The notes beneath the pieces were generated by a model that saw only the letters and a program-made list of their open reading frames with translations, searched no databases and was not told the origin of the DNA. Source: Cerioporus squamosus (taxonomy: Eukaryota > Basidiomycota > Agaricomycetes > Polyporales > Polyporaceae). Taken from it: a DNA stretch of 64,000 bases. Shown here one piece after another: positions 43,709 to 61,274 of this stretch (within the stretch, counting starts at the first letter, position 1; every line of letters begins with the position of its first letter). The stretch lies in assembly GCA_022592435.1 (NCBI GenBank), contig JABYQS010000028.1, positions 1 through 64,000 on the forward strand, written 5' to 3'. Both the position numbers and the translations under genes were made by a program.

Positions 43709-45215
43709 TTACCACCCGAAGATCAGGTCAGAGACCTGGCCCAGGACGCCTTTCGAAGGCGACTGTTGGATGCCCGAAGCCGAAGCAGGGAGGATGGGAG
43801 TGTGGGGAATCAGTGCGGCTGGGGCAACGGACATGCCAGCGCCAGGGCGACGGAATGCAGAAGCAGAAGGGGCCAGCTTGATCGGCGTTCCAACGGTGGG
43901 CGTGGATGGATCGGCTCCTCGAGGGGTACCGTGACGGGGAACCAATTCGTCCACGTCCATGCGAGACGAGGACGCAAACACGTTGGGTGAAGGCGAAGGG
44001 ACAGCCTCGGGACTTGCAGCCACGAACTCGGGTGACTGAGTCGCGTTTCGGACCAGTGACGGCCCAAGGAGTGCTTCAGCCTGGGCCGGGTCCTGTAGTG
44101 AGAAACGAACTGTCAATGTCCTGATCATGAGTATAATCCAAACAGTGCACGTACAGCCCACTTGGCGCCAACCATCCAGGAGCCGCTCAGGATTTCGCCA
44201 TTCTTGCGGACAGCCCGGAGAGCTTCTGCAGGATGCAGATATCCGATACGGAAGCAGTTGAAAAGCTCAGAACTCTGCTCTGCCTCAGTGGTCTCTCCCA
44301 GGGAGCGGAAGTACTCGACCGTGACGCTGTATTTGTCTGGAGGGTACCCGAACACGACGATATAGACGGGCTGTGCGTTTTTCTGGGGCGCCTGGGATGA
44401 TTGTTTCGGCGTGGAGGGGTGGGAAGAACGGAACAGGGAGACCCGGCTCTGAGACGGTTCAAATGCGTTCTAGAGCCACAGCGAGGTAAGCTGAGGAGCA
44501 GGGGATGAGACCAGCACACGCACGCGTTGCGAGAACCGAGAAGAGGTCGATTCGGGAATCTCATTGATAATATCGTTCACCGAGGCGGTTGGTGGCGCGT
44601 CTTCGTCGGCAAGGGGCTGCCTGGGTCTTTGTCTGCGGAAGTATGAATACGACGTGGGGATATTCACCGCTGAGTACACACCTCGAGCTTTCAAACATCG
44701 AGTCCATTCCAAAGTCTGATACAGAACCTCCCGAGAAAGTGTGGTTCAGCTTCGCTTTTGTAGGCACCATAGGAGGGTCCTCGCGAGGGCCACCGGGAGG
44801 CGATGACTACAACTTCCGAGTGAGCTTCGGCCACATGATAGTAGTAGTATAGTTGGCATACGCTGCTCTGGTTGACAGACTGTACATGGTCGGAGCATGT
44901 CAGACAATAGTAGATCAAAGAAGACGAGGACATGCGTACCATGAGATACCCCGACTGGTAGTGGCTCCGTGACTGCGACAAACCTTCACTCAAGGGAGAG
45001 CCCATTCCCAGGGAGGAACCCATACTCATTCCCAATGAGCCGCCACGAATGCTGGGGCTTGCAGCAGCCTGGTTCGTCATGCCGGCGACGCTGAAGGGAG
45101 AGCCATTGTACTGCACCGAATGCGAGTGCGAGTGAGAATGGGGGAACTGTGGCCGCTGCTCTTGCCCGTTGGCAGTGGTCGAGCTGGAGGGAAACGAGGA
45201 GCTGCTGGGGAACAT
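43709..45215 (-). CDS. NUP53: Nucleoporin Nup53/Nup35 (MPPN RRM-like domain)
   Basis: Inner-ring nuclear pore protein that binds membrane and Nup155/Nup93-type partners. Five exons on the minus strand (45215-44940, 44806-44682, 44632-44524, 44469-44155, 44092-43709) give 402 residues. The N-terminus is Ser/Gly/His-rich. The dimerising RRM-like domain reads VYIVVFGYPPDKYSVTVEYF, then ELFNCFRIGYLHPAEALRAV, then KNGEILSGSWMVGAKW. The chain ends in an amphipathic helix, SKGVLGQVSDLIFGW, the form used for membrane binding in this family. Start is the ATG in the MFPSSSSFP context; an upstream extension of the frame (35 codons) is Arg-rich and probably leader. It is divergent from ZPR1, 301 bp apart. 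Confidence 0.93.
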
Positions 45216-45432
45216 GGTGGTCAGAGAGCGAGGGACAGAGCGCGAGGCATTGCGGACGCGCGACACGGTGGACGCGACCTGTCCTGCCCTCGGCCGGATT
45301 CGAACACCGCGACACGCCACACGTGATGTAATCGCGCCGATCGCGTGCAGAAAGATCTGCTTTCAGCCACACCGGCTGCTCTTCGCGAAACGTCTCGCAA
45401 GGACTTGAGTACTCTGGCGCTGTTCTCCGCCG

Positions 45433-45440
45433 TATATAAA
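45433..45440 (+). promoter_or_regulatory. TATA box of ZPR1
   Basis: TATATAAA, 77 bp before the ZPR1 start codon, in the short region shared with the divergent NUP53 gene. Confidence 0.55.
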
Positions 45441-45516
45441 GACACTTGCCCTATCCTCGACACCTCTGTTTCTTGTCCAGAAAGTCTGCTAGAACACACA
45501 CTCACATACTACCGTA

Positions 45517-47331
45517 ATGTCTACGAACCCAGAACTCTTCCCCACGATCGGATCGGTCGTAGAGCAAACGCAAAAGCTCCCAGTCGAACAACAAACAGTG
45601 GAGGTTACCCTCGATGAGGAGAGGCCAGTGCAGGAGATCGAGTCCCTGTGCATGCGATGCGAAGAGCAGGTATGTAGCATGTTTACTACTCGTGCAAGCA
45701 AAAGAGCACTGACGAGAGTATCATTCAGGGTGTAACTCGACTGCTCCTGACCACTATCCCCTACTTCCGCGAGGTCATCGTTATGTCCTTCAGATGCGAG
45801 CACTGCGGCTTCTCAAATAATGAAGTGCAGTCAGCAGGAACTATTCGACGTGAGAGTGTACATAGAAGTCTGTTCGTCGTGTGTCGTGCTTACATTTCGC
45901 ACAGCCGAAGGTGTTGTCTACACCGTGCACGTTCTCTCCAGAGACGACCTCAACCGGCAGATTGTCAAGTCCAACACTTGCACAGTCTCCATACCCGAGA
46001 TCGAGCTCACCATCCCTCCGGGCCGGGGTCAGCTCACGACCATTGAAGGCCTCATTCGCGACATCGTCACCGACCTCAGTGCAGACCAGCCCCTCCGCCG
46101 CGTCGAGAATCCTGCTGCTTACGAGAAGATCGAAAGCATCCTGCAATGGTGTCGGGAGATCGTGCCCGACGATGACGCAGAGGAGGCTGCGGACGAGAAC
46201 GCCGTAGGCCCTGTGAATACCCCCAAGAAAGCGGCGGAGCTCGACCACCCCCTCAAGTCATTCACGGTCTGTCTGGACGACCCCACGGGCAACTCGTTCG
46301 CCGAGTTTGTCGGCGGCATGGCAGATCCCAAGTGGAATATGCGCACGTACCATCGTACACGGGAGCAGAACATCGAGCTTGGTCTCGTTGCGCCTGACGA
46401 GCCCCCTTCGGAAGCCCCGAAGGAGGTAGAAGAGGAGCAGATCGGCGGAGGCTTGGAGGGAGAGAACGAGGAGATCTTCAAGTTCCCCGGCACTTGCTCG
46501 AGTTGCGGTCACCCCTGTAACACGCTCATCAAGAAGGTCAACATTCCTTACTTCAAGGTGATGCGATCGCAGTGGCTCTAGGGTGCACCGTGCTCACCGA
46601 ATTCACACCAGGACATCCTGATCATGTCGACGAACTGCGACCGCTGTGGATATCGTGACAACGAAGTCAAGTCTGGCTCTGCCATCTCGCCGCAAGGCAA
46701 GCGCATCACGCTGAAAGTGGAGGACCGCGAGGACCTCAGCCGTGATATCCTGAAGGTACTGCACCCGCATCTACTTACTGTCTCCGCTTGCTGACTCACA
46801 GTCCCTCAGAGCGAATCGTGTGGCCTAGCCATTCCCGAGATCGAACTTGTCCTCCAAGCTGGCACGCTTGGCGGTCGGTTCACGACCCTCGAAGGTATCC
46901 TGGACCAAGTGTATGAGGAGCTATCTGAGAAGGTGTTCGCATCTGGGGACGCCGCGGGCGACAACGGCGCATTCGAGAACTTCTTGAAGAAGCTCAAGGC
47001 GGTACGTTTCTATTTTCCTGCAGACGACCTTTCGCGCGGATAGCTGACTTCCGTTCAGGTCAAGAACGTCGAGCACCCGTTCACGCTCATCCTCGACGAC
47101 CCCCTCGCCAACTCGTATCTCCAGAACCTCTACGCACCGGACCCAGACCCCAACATGACGATCGAGTTGTATGATCGCACATGGGAGCAGAACGAGGAGC
47201 TCGGCTTGAACGACATGAAGGTCGAGAACTACGAGGAGGATGCCCAGCCCGCTGCGAAAGACGCGGGACCCGCCGCCAAGGACTCACCGGCACCGACTGA
47301 GTCGAAGGAGGCAGCTACGACGACATCATAG
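45517..47331 (+). CDS. ZPR1: Zinc finger protein ZPR1
   Basis: Conserved eukaryotic protein with two C4 zinc fingers; in yeast it acts as a folding chaperone for translation factor eEF1A. Six exons (45517-45669, 45729-45849, 45905-46557, 46612-46755, 46810-47001, 47059-47331) give 511 residues. The duplicated layout is clear. First half: SLCMRCEEQ and [14 protein letters not shown], then the alpha/beta domain with [20 protein letters not shown]. Second half: [10 protein letters not shown] and [16 protein letters not shown], then [20 protein letters not shown]. Both halves end in a conserved DDP-NS motif ([10 protein letters not shown] and [10 protein letters not shown]). The C-terminal tail is Ala/Pro/Lys-rich. 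A TATA box lies upstream. Confidence 0.95.
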
Positions 47332-47695
47332 TGCTACATCGAGAGTCGACACGACACGGACGAGAACGTTGTCATGAAGTAGTATTGATATCATTGTAGA
47401 ACACTGTCCTGTACTGTACTGTACCTGTAGCATGTGTATGACTACTGCATACTATATCGTCAGGACCGGTGGGCCTTGATCCAGGCTCCTGCCCATCCGC
47501 CGCTTCGGGTTGAGGCCAGAATCTCAGCAGTGGGAGGCAGGTGGAACCTGGTGGAACCCGAGAAGCGAGCGGCGAGTATGTACATATGTAGGGCCTACTG
47601 CGATGACGTCAATCGCATATTACCCCAGATCGAAGTGATCGACGGACTACCCTCATCTTGACCAAGTACCTCCATCACCTCCTTCATCTATAGCC
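47332..47695. other. Short intergenic region
   Basis: ZPR1 3' region and promoter of the ubiquitin hydrolase gene on the same strand. Contains repeated TGTACTGTACTGTAC-like words near 47410. Confidence 0.5.
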
Positions 47696-48848
47696 ATGTC
47701 TGGGTCTGAAGGGAGTTCAAGCAGCCGTTGGGTACCTCTGGAAAGCAATCCGGAGGTGTGTTTGCAAGCTCGATCTCCACGCACACTGACGCCGAGATGA
47801 ACACGCGTCCTTGATGTTCAGGTCCTCACTCAAGTGAGCCACTCATGCACCTGCTGCCGTGTATCTATGTCTAAGACGGATGATGGCTACAGTGGGCCGT
47901 GAAGGCTGGTCTCATTCCGACGCAAGCGCACTTCGCGGACATTTATGGTCTTGACCCGGAGGTGTGCCGTGATCCCGCATAAGCCTACGTTGGAGACCTG
48001 AGCCCCTTGCAGTTGCTCGGTATGGTATCACAGCCCGTGAAGGCTGTCATCCTGCTCTTTCCGATTACCGAGGACTACGAGCAGAAGAGACGCGAGGAGG
48101 ACGAACAGATCGCTGCCCAGGGTCAGTACGCCATCGATCCCACTGTGTTCTGGATGAAGCAGACGGTGAGTGTTCCCCATCGTTCGTGAGCATAGTAGAC
48201 TGAGCGTGGCGAGCTCAGATCTCGAACGCCTGCGGAACTATGGCCCTGCTGCATGCTCTGATTAACGTGAGGACCCAGTGCTGAGCACCTGACACAGATT
48301 GAGGCTTACTGTGACACAGTCGGACGTGACGTTTGCGCCTGAGAGCCCTATCGAGAAGTTCATCGACCTCTGCAAAGGTGAGAGCTTTACATGCGCTGAA
48401 GGCAACGTATGATTCTAATTTTAACCTGCGAGGCAGACAAGACCCCTCTCGAGCGCGCGAAGATACTCGAGACGACCCCGCTCTTCGCTAACATCCACGC
48501 GGATGCTGCCTCGGGCGGCCAGACCGCCGTCCCCACCAACCTCGACACGGATCTCCACTTCACCTGCTTCGTCCAGGCCCCCAGCCCGCCCACCCGGGAG
48601 GATGGCACGCCGGCGAAGCAGATGCGTGTGCTGGAGCTCGACGGTCGGCGTGCGGGTCCAGTGGATCGAGGAGAGTGCAAAGACTTTCTCAAGGTTAGTT
48701 CTTCTTCGAGACCCGCAGCTTCGTAGGAGCGTGCTGAACGGTGTGGACGTAGGACGTAGCGAAAATTGTCAAGGAGAACTATATCGCTCACACAGCGAGC
48801 ATGCAGTTCAGTCTCATCGCCCTCTCAGGTGGTCCGAGTTTGGACTAA
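47696..48848 (+). CDS. Ubiquitin C-terminal hydrolase (UCH, peptidase C12, UCHL3/Yuh1-like)
   Basis: Cysteine protease that trims small adducts from the C-terminus of ubiquitin and ubiquitin-like proteins. Eight exons (47696-47755, 47822-47833, 47893-47961, 48013-48165, 48219-48266, 48320-48377, 48437-48693, 48753-48848) give 250 residues, close to the usual size. Catalytic Cys is in ISNACGTMALLHAL, with the oxyanion Gln probably in WMKQT. Catalytic His is in DLHFTCFV and Asp in LELDGRRAGPVD. The N-terminus WVPLESNPEVLTQWAVKAGL fits UCHL3-type proteins. Exon 2 is only 12 nt (Val-Leu-Thr-Gln) and is required, because skipping it would remove a conserved NPEVL motif. Confidence 0.93.
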
Positions 48849-49472
48849 AATGCGCCGCTTCGAAGACATACGTACTTGGTACTATAGCCATGTTGTCCTT
48901 GTACACCGTCACCCATTCTGTCATCGTGCATATCGCCGCATAGATCACAGGCCCGCCAGCATCGTGCTTCGAGTCGTGGGACTGGGGTTGGATCGGTTGC
49001 GGCCGCAAGACACGGTCACGGGACGCACGACGCGACGCGCCGAACTGCGCTTCACCTTACCTCCGTCGGGGACCTTGTGGCTCTCGGGAACTTATGACTC
49101 TCAGGGGACACCAGTTCGTACGACGCTCGCATACAATCAACGTAAATTGTTATACCACACCATACAGATGCGTCCAGTAAAATACGGAGAGTAATCTACT
49201 TCAAGCAGCCAGCAGGGCCAGGTTCCAGCCAGCCAGGTTATGCAACGCGACGTGCGACGTGCGTGCCACAGCAACAGCGAACAGACATGGATATGCGAGG
49301 TATGTATATATGTATGTGCGAGATGGGGAAAATGATGATGCAGCAAGACGAGAGAGATCAACAGCCTCTATGTCACTCGAGCTTCCTCCCAGCAACCAAT
49401 TGCCAACCAAGTCCAGCAGCCCAGAAATATCAGTGTTACTTACTGTGAATAATTCCACCGCCACTCAGCCAC
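48849..49472. other. Convergent intergenic region
   Basis: No coding region supported between the UCH gene and the MscS-type gene. Confidence 0.5.
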
Positions 49473-52058
49473 TCAGAAGCGGTCTCCGCCGGGGCGGAGG
49501 CTGCGCGACGGAGAGCGTGCCAACGCATCTCGTTCCATATATCCCGCGTTCCCAAGATTCTCCCTCAACTCTGCACCAGGCGCCCTCCTCGGGCCCGACC
49601 TCGGCGAAGGCGGGAGGTCGAGGTATGGCGAGGCCAGCGGCCCAAAGCCCGAGCCGCGCGGCAAGACGATCGGCTGCACGGGCTGCATGTACCGCACGTC
49701 GAGGTCTTCGAGGACGGCCTTGAGGTGGCGCATGAACGCGGTGCGGCGCACCCAGCGTCCTCCCCAGTCCTGCCAGTTCGGGCGGTGCTCCATCGCGATG
49801 ATGAGCGTGATTGCGTTCTGGTACTCCATCTTGTCGATGTTGACCGCGACGTTGGACCACTCGCGGTTGTTCGCGTTCACGTACGCTTGTAGACGGATAC
49901 GGAGCTGCTCGATGACCTCGAGCGGTGTGTCGTACGCGACCTGGAGGTTCGTGGTTTCCCACCTGTGCAGGTCATACAGGTGGTCAGCCAGGAGCTTGAG
50001 GGTGAAGAGGGGAACATACATGGAGTTACTGCGACGAAGGTTGTGCACGAGCTTGGAGCCGGCCAACAGCGCATTGGGAGCGATGATCTCCATGCCGTCG
50101 ACTCGGCGGAAGGTCGTCGAGAACAGTCCAAACTCCCGCACAAACAGAGGCTGATGCAGTGCTGGTTAGTTTGAAGTTTTCAGAGGAAATCTCGACTGCG
50201 ATGCGTACCTGGTCGTCAATCATGACAAGGTCTCCGACATCGAATACATGGGTCGAGAAGATGAAGATGAGCTGAAGATGCCATGTCAGCAAACAACCCC
50301 TCAAGACACATACTTCAGATGAGTTTACTGACCGAGTTGAACAGCGTTTGCGCAGAGTTGCCGAAGATAAACGAGAAACCAACGATGATAGTGGCAAGCG
50401 GTACGAGCGATGCGATGGTGTTGTTGCGGTTGAAGATAAGCAAGCAGATGAAGATGAAGATGAGGATGGCCACGGAGAGCAAGACGGCGTCCAGCTTCGC
50501 CACCGCTGAGCCAACATCCTTCAAGCTGGCCGTCAATGCTTTCCGCTCACGGTAGATACGCCGGACAGCTTCGCGCATCTCGCGCTTCGATATATCACCG
50601 TTGCCGTCCTTGTCAAACAACGCAAACGCAGCGTGCTGTGAAAGGCACTCAGTATCCTTGCACCGTGCAGACCACAAGATGTGATACGTACTGCGTCGGC
50701 GGTGGTGGAGAAATACGGATAGAAGTCTATCCAACAGCACGTTAACTCCACGACGGACGATGGTTACAAGGCAGGAACGTACCCTCCACGATCAGATATT
50801 GCCTCGGAGGATGCACATTGCTCAGAGTACTGAACAATTTGCGCGCCAACTTCCCCGCACTGGCCAAGCTTCCAAACTGGTCCTGGGTGACTTGCTCGAG
50901 CGCGCCACCGAGCTGGTCAACAATGACCGCGGCCACGATGTTCTTCCGCTGCTTCTTCGCCCGCTTATGCGACTCCTTCTTGTCCGTTGGCGTAGATGCG
51001 CCCGACGCTCCCCCGTTACTCTTCTCCCCATTTGCCCCGAGCATGTCTGCGCTCGAGCCGCGCGAACGATGTCCCTTCTTGCCTGCGTATGGCGACTTCC
51101 TGACAGCCGGCTGAGCATTCGAGAGACGGTCGAGCGCGCGGAGACCCAGCTGGTTCTCCGCTATGCGCTCTGCGAGAGCCTTCCGGTGGAAATTAATAGC
51201 CACGTAGCGAAGGAACGCTTTCTCCGCAAGGAGCAAGATGCTAGCCGAGAACAGTGCCTGTGTGGGATGCCGTACGAGTTGGCGAACCGGACCCGGACAG
51301 AGAATGTCAGCGGACACTCACCGTAACAACCCGGTTAACGATAGTCCAGTACGACCCTGGTGGCTTGTACGTCGCGCGAATCACGGAGAGCGCGATCCAG
51401 AGCCAAGCAATGTCCAATGCAAGCTTCAGCCAACCCCGGACGGCCGCTACCAGCTGCACCACCGACAGAGTGAGACTCGGGTACTTCACCTGTGCACTTC
51501 CGCTGCACTCACCTCGATGGGAACACGCATTCGTTCGACCTTGTAGCTCGTTATCCGGAGGAGCACGAGGATGAAGTGGGGGATAGCATCGACCACAACA
51601 TACGTTGCCACAGCGGCAGCCCATGAGATGGCAAGCCAGAGGGACCAGACGTACACTTGGGTCTTGACCGGGCTCTGGTTGAAGTGCAGTTGTACGACAA
51701 GCAGAGGGGTGATGAGGATACCCGCGCCGATGCCACCGACGAGCAGAACGCGTAGGATCTTGGGCAGCTTGAGGAAGGCACGGTACAGGGCATGGCCACG
51801 GCGCGCTTTGATAGATGCGGCGACGTGGGCGGACTTAGCGTCATCCTCCGCGTCCCAGTCGAACTGGTCATCCGTGTCGGTCACGGTGGTGTCCGAGTCC
51901 GTGTTGTCATCCTCGCTCTTGACGATTTGGTCGCGGTCGACGTCCTGCTGTGGCGGGTGCACAATGTCGGGTACGATCCTGTCGGCGAAGGGGCGCGGGT
52001 CCTTCTGGTCGATGATGGTCAGGTCGATGTCCTCTTGCTCTGGACGCGTGCCGGGCAT
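49473..52058 (-). CDS. MscS-type mechanosensitive ion channel with an EF hand
   Basis: Fungal MscS relatives of this kind (Msy1/Msy2 of fission yeast) sit in internal membranes and control calcium during hypo-osmotic shock. Eight exons on the minus strand (52058-51513, 51453-51322, 51257-50783, 50726-50692, 50635-50333, 50271-50209, 50150-50020, 49962-49473) give 724 residues. An acidic N-terminus leads to two to four membrane helices (ILRVLLVGGIGAGILITPLL, then VWSLWLAISWAAAVATYVVV). A basic cytosolic loop is followed by an EF hand with full calcium ligands (DKDGNGDISKRE). Then come the pore region (LDAVLLSVAILIFIFICLLI) and the MscS beta domain (VFDVGDLVMIDDQ, then GLFSTTFRRVDGMEIIAPNA). 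The Pro-rich tail is family-variable. Confidence 0.92.
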
Positions 52059-52770
52059 GGGAGCGGCGGTATGGACGTCGGGGTCGTGAGCGTAAGGAGT
52101 GAGAGTGGCAGTGGGTGCGACGTGGAACTATGGGAGGAGGAGGAGGAGGAGGAGGAGGAGGAGGAGGAGGAGGAGGATGAAGCGAGACCGCGACGGTCTA
52201 GGAGGAAGTCCAGGGCGCGGCGGCTGTGAGAAACCCGGGGCTGTTGCTGGAGCGGAAGAGAAGATTGTCGAATGCCGGCACGCGACTGTCTTATGCACTC
52301 AGCCCGCTCCCCGCATTCACTCGGCGTCGGCACCCCGTTTCTTGCACGCACCGTTCTGCCGTTTGGTGGCGCTGTGGCGAGTGATACGGCCAGATACCGT
52401 CCTCGCTTGTCTCGCTGCATGCACACAGATGCACACTCGACTCGACGGCGTCCGCAAGATCTCGACGGCAACACACAACATGCTGGGCGCGCTGCCTTCG
52501 GATGATCATCAGTTTTCAGATTGCTCTCTACGAGCCTCGGCGCTCAATGCATAAGTACTGCAATATTTTATTGACAGGCCATGATGTCATCCCGTCATTC
52601 CGGTGTCTTTCCCCCGTAGCGCTCGCCCGCAGTCGCCGGGTACTGCGCCTCGCAAGTTCATGATCATGATTCATGAGGTATGGAAGCTCTATTACTACCA
52701 TGTGGTAACCAAAACTGGGGATGTGCAACGACTCTGCAATGTGAACGTGGTGCCCAAGTGTCCAAGAAGC
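52059..52770. other. Intergenic region
   Basis: Upstream of the MscS-type gene and 3' of the ABC transporter. Contains the GGA repeat below; no gene supported. Confidence 0.5.
52132..52177. repeat. (GGA)n microsatellite
   Basis: About 15 uninterrupted GGA triplets, 75 to 120 bp before the MscS-type start codon. On the transcribed strand of that gene it gives a CCT-type pyrimidine tract, as in many fungal leaders. Length is probably variable between strains. Confidence 0.9.
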
Positions 52771-58844
<6,074 letters not shown>

Positions 58845-59357
58845 ACGCGCCCTTGAACCTTCTTCTACTTCGCCCGTCGAGCGGCTAGTACTGACAAACT
58901 ATTGATAGAGTCTGACTAACCCCCGGAGACGTCATACATTTGCGCGGCTCGCTTTCTCCGGCCGGACGTGAACGGTTAACGTTTTAATGTTAACTTCGTT
59001 GAAACGTTCAAGCTTGCAAGTTTTATGTTGTCTCCCCTAGCTATAGGCAGCCCACCATCCGACAAGTCATATGTGAAGTTTGTGTGTTATCGAGCTCCCT
59101 TTTCAACTCAACTTCAACTCATCTGGTCCCCGAGCACACCGCGTACACAATCGCTAGTGTCTTCAGTGAAGTCTTCAGACGAACCCAAACCTTCAGACTA
59201 AGAGCACGTACGGTTCCCCTGCTGAAGGGCATTCTTCAGCAGCCTGCGACTGTGCCGTTCTTGCGAGGTTCCTCGCGGAGACTGGAACGCGAAGTCGTCC
59301 AACCATACGAGGACGGCCGTTGCCCTGTGCATATAGAGTGGTGAACGAGTGCAATCT
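58845..59357. other. ABC transporter upstream region
   Basis: No gene. Two GTTAAC words eight bases apart (58975-58980, 58989-58994) lie in a short A/T-rich patch about 130 bp before the transporter start and could be regulatory. Confidence 0.45.
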
Positions 59358-59699
59358 CTACAACTTTGCACGACGTACCCCCTCCATGGGCTCCGCGTTC
59401 TGTGCTCCGGATCCCGAGCCTTGGGCAGAACCCTCCTCCGCCTCCACCTCGCCGCGTATGTCTTCGGCACTACGACGTCGCTTTCGCGTTCTCCTAGGAC
59501 GATGGATTAACTTCTTGCGAGGTCGCGGAGCCTCAGATCCCCCTGGTGCGTCTGGTGCGTCGTTTCCGGTGCGACGGTACTCCGCGAGGAAGTCTTCGTA
59601 GGTCTGAATCTGCAGTCGATGCGGTCGGTGCAGTCGCCATGTTTTGTCCGAGACTTGCTTCCGGCCATCGCAGTGCACTGTACAAGTGCATATAACCAT
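59358..59699 (-). CDS. Hypothetical fragment with a Cys/Trp N-terminal motif, probably transposon-derived
   Basis: A 113-residue frame beginning MVICTCTVHCDGRKQVS and then TWRLHRPHR, followed by a basic stretch (PRPRKKLIHRPRRTRKRRRS) and an acidic, Gly-rich end. A short Cys-x-Cys...His-Cys motif at the very start followed by a helical basic region is how N-termini of several fungal transposase-type proteins look. Its strand matches the Plavaka-type transposase about 1.6 kb away, so it could be the displaced N-terminal part of another copy. Family placement is a guess; the reading frame itself looks real. Confidence 0.35.
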   Translation of the reverse strand: MVICTCTVHCDGRKQVSDKTWRLHRPHRLQIQTYEDFLAEYRRTGNDAPDAPGGSEAPRPRKKLIHRPRRTRKRRRSAEDIRGEVEAEEGSAQGSGSGAQNAEPMEGVRRAKL

Positions 59700-60208
59700 C
59701 GTTGGGGAGGGCAGACAAGCGAGAGCGGGGCGGTATTGGATGAAGGTCGCGGCATGGGGCGACTTTCAGCAAACACGGTCAGGATCCCACTCTCTCCTTT
59801 ACTAGTTCGATAGCTCGCCGCTCGTGCCAGATTCCGGCAGACCTTGCCAGAGCAACTAACTATGATCCGTGTCACGTTGCGCGACTCGCGTTCTCCAGCC
59901 AGACGTTCGGGTCTTGTCCAAAAATCCCACTAGCTCGTTACTGCTATGTTGCAAGCAGATGCACTCGAATACAAGAGGGTAGAGTCCGATCAGAGGGAGG
60001 GGGTTTTCAGACCTTCAATCCTCAGAACAGCAACTTTGGAGGATGCCGGCACGTTCCAATCGCGTGAACACACAGTACAACTAGCCGGGCGCAACATGAT
60101 TTGAAGCTACAAAGCAAGACAATCAGAATGGAGCGAAAGCGCAGGAAGACTAGGCTGATGCGTGAGGAAGACCGGGAACGTCGCCTAGTAGGTGCGTCGC
60201 CGACATCG
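59700..60208. other. Gene-free spacer
   Basis: Nothing supported as coding. Confidence 0.45.
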
Positions 60209-61090
60209 TCATATGCACGCGCTCGATCGAGATTCCTCGTTGCAGCCAGACCGCTTGCATACTTCTTCGCGCAACCTAAGACAGGTACCGGCGATCCCAT
60301 GAACCGCGGGTTCGTCTGCCGCCGCTTGGACTCTTCCGAGCATGATCCTCGAGACCTTGCCTGCGCGGACCAACTCGCTGAAGTCGTTCCAGACACCGAT
60401 GGCAGCAGAGTCGGCGACCGCCTCTCCGACTTCGTTCTCCGACGCGAGCGACGTCCAAACATCGAGTCCAGACTGACTGAGAGAATTGATGAGTATTTGG
60501 AGTTCAGCCACAATCGAGTCGGGGCGGCGGGCGGGCGGCAACTCGTGCGTGCGTTCGCTGGTATCGGCTGGATGGCGAGGCGACTTGTGTAGAGAGGAAG
60601 GCGCGTCGATCTCGGACGCCTTCGTACTCAGGCATCCGATAGAATCAGCAGGGACGAGGGTGTCGATTGAAGAAGAGCAGGAGAGGACGCTTGCGGACGA
60701 GGAAGAGATGATGGTGTTCGTTGAACTGGAAGAAGACAGGGGTTGTACGGCTGCCCGCGGTGGTGCCGTGGGGGGCAACCAGACTGAACGATAGATGAAG
60801 TTCGCCATGAGGTAGATTCCGTACACGCCATACAGTGCGAGATGGATGAAGACTAAGAGGAAGTGCAGGCATGCCGAAACAGCTGACACGACGCACACGG
60901 CCACGAGGACGATGTCAAAGACGGTGCGAGAGTAGGAGGCGTTGGGATCTTCGAGAGCTTGTCCATCTGTCAAGTCGGATCTGGAGGCTAGGTCATCAGC
61001 AAAACCCGAAAACGATGGCGAAGGATTGCGGTGATTGCAATCCGGCAGGGCGCTTGTGGCCGAGTACAATCCATACCAATCTCCGTGCAA
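60209..61090 (-). CDS. Hypothetical membrane protein
   Basis: An open frame of up to 293 residues. It has a convincing hydrophobic stretch (TVFDIVLVAVCVVSAVSACL then HFLLVFIHLALYGVYGIYL) at about residues 55-100, a Ser-rich linker (SSSSSTNTIISSSSASVLSC), and a helical C-terminal part (SIVAELQILINSLSQSG, then VWNDFSELVRAGKVSRIMLG). The first codon of the open frame is not ATG, so the real start is either an internal ATG or an upstream exon; an ATG in another frame at about 61112 followed by an intron is possible. No family is recognised. It sits between two transposon-derived pieces. Confidence 0.5.
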   Translation of the reverse strand: MHGDWYGLYSATSALPDCNHRNPSPSFSGFADDLASRSDLTDGQALEDPNASYSRTVFDIVLVAVCVVSAVSACLHFLLVFIHLALYGVYGIYLMANFIYRSVWLPPTAPPRAAVQPLSSSSSTNTIISSSSASVLSCSSSIDTLVPADSIGCLSTKASEIDAPSSLHKSPRHPADTSERTHELPPARRPDSIVAELQILINSLSQSGLDVWTSLASENEVGEAVADSAAIGVWNDFSELVRAGKVSRIMLGRVQAAADEPAVHGIAGTCLRLREEVCKRSGCNEESRSSACI

Positions 61091-61274
61091 TCCAGGGCAG
61101 ATTCCGCAGCCATGGTGTCGATTGTACTGTATTGCAGCCGCTTGTAGTTTATAGACTCTATTAGACTCGTTTGTACCGTTGGGGCCCTTCCGGACGATCG
61201 GACAAGCTCACACGGTGTGTCCGGCATCGAGACATCGGTCCAGAGTGCGTAGCAATCAACATACGAGAAGACAT

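Noticed and set aside
45290..45330. B-box-like word upstream of NUP53 (GTTCGAATCC context)
   Set aside because: The T stem does not pair, and no matching acceptor or A box is present at the right distance, so not called as tRNA.
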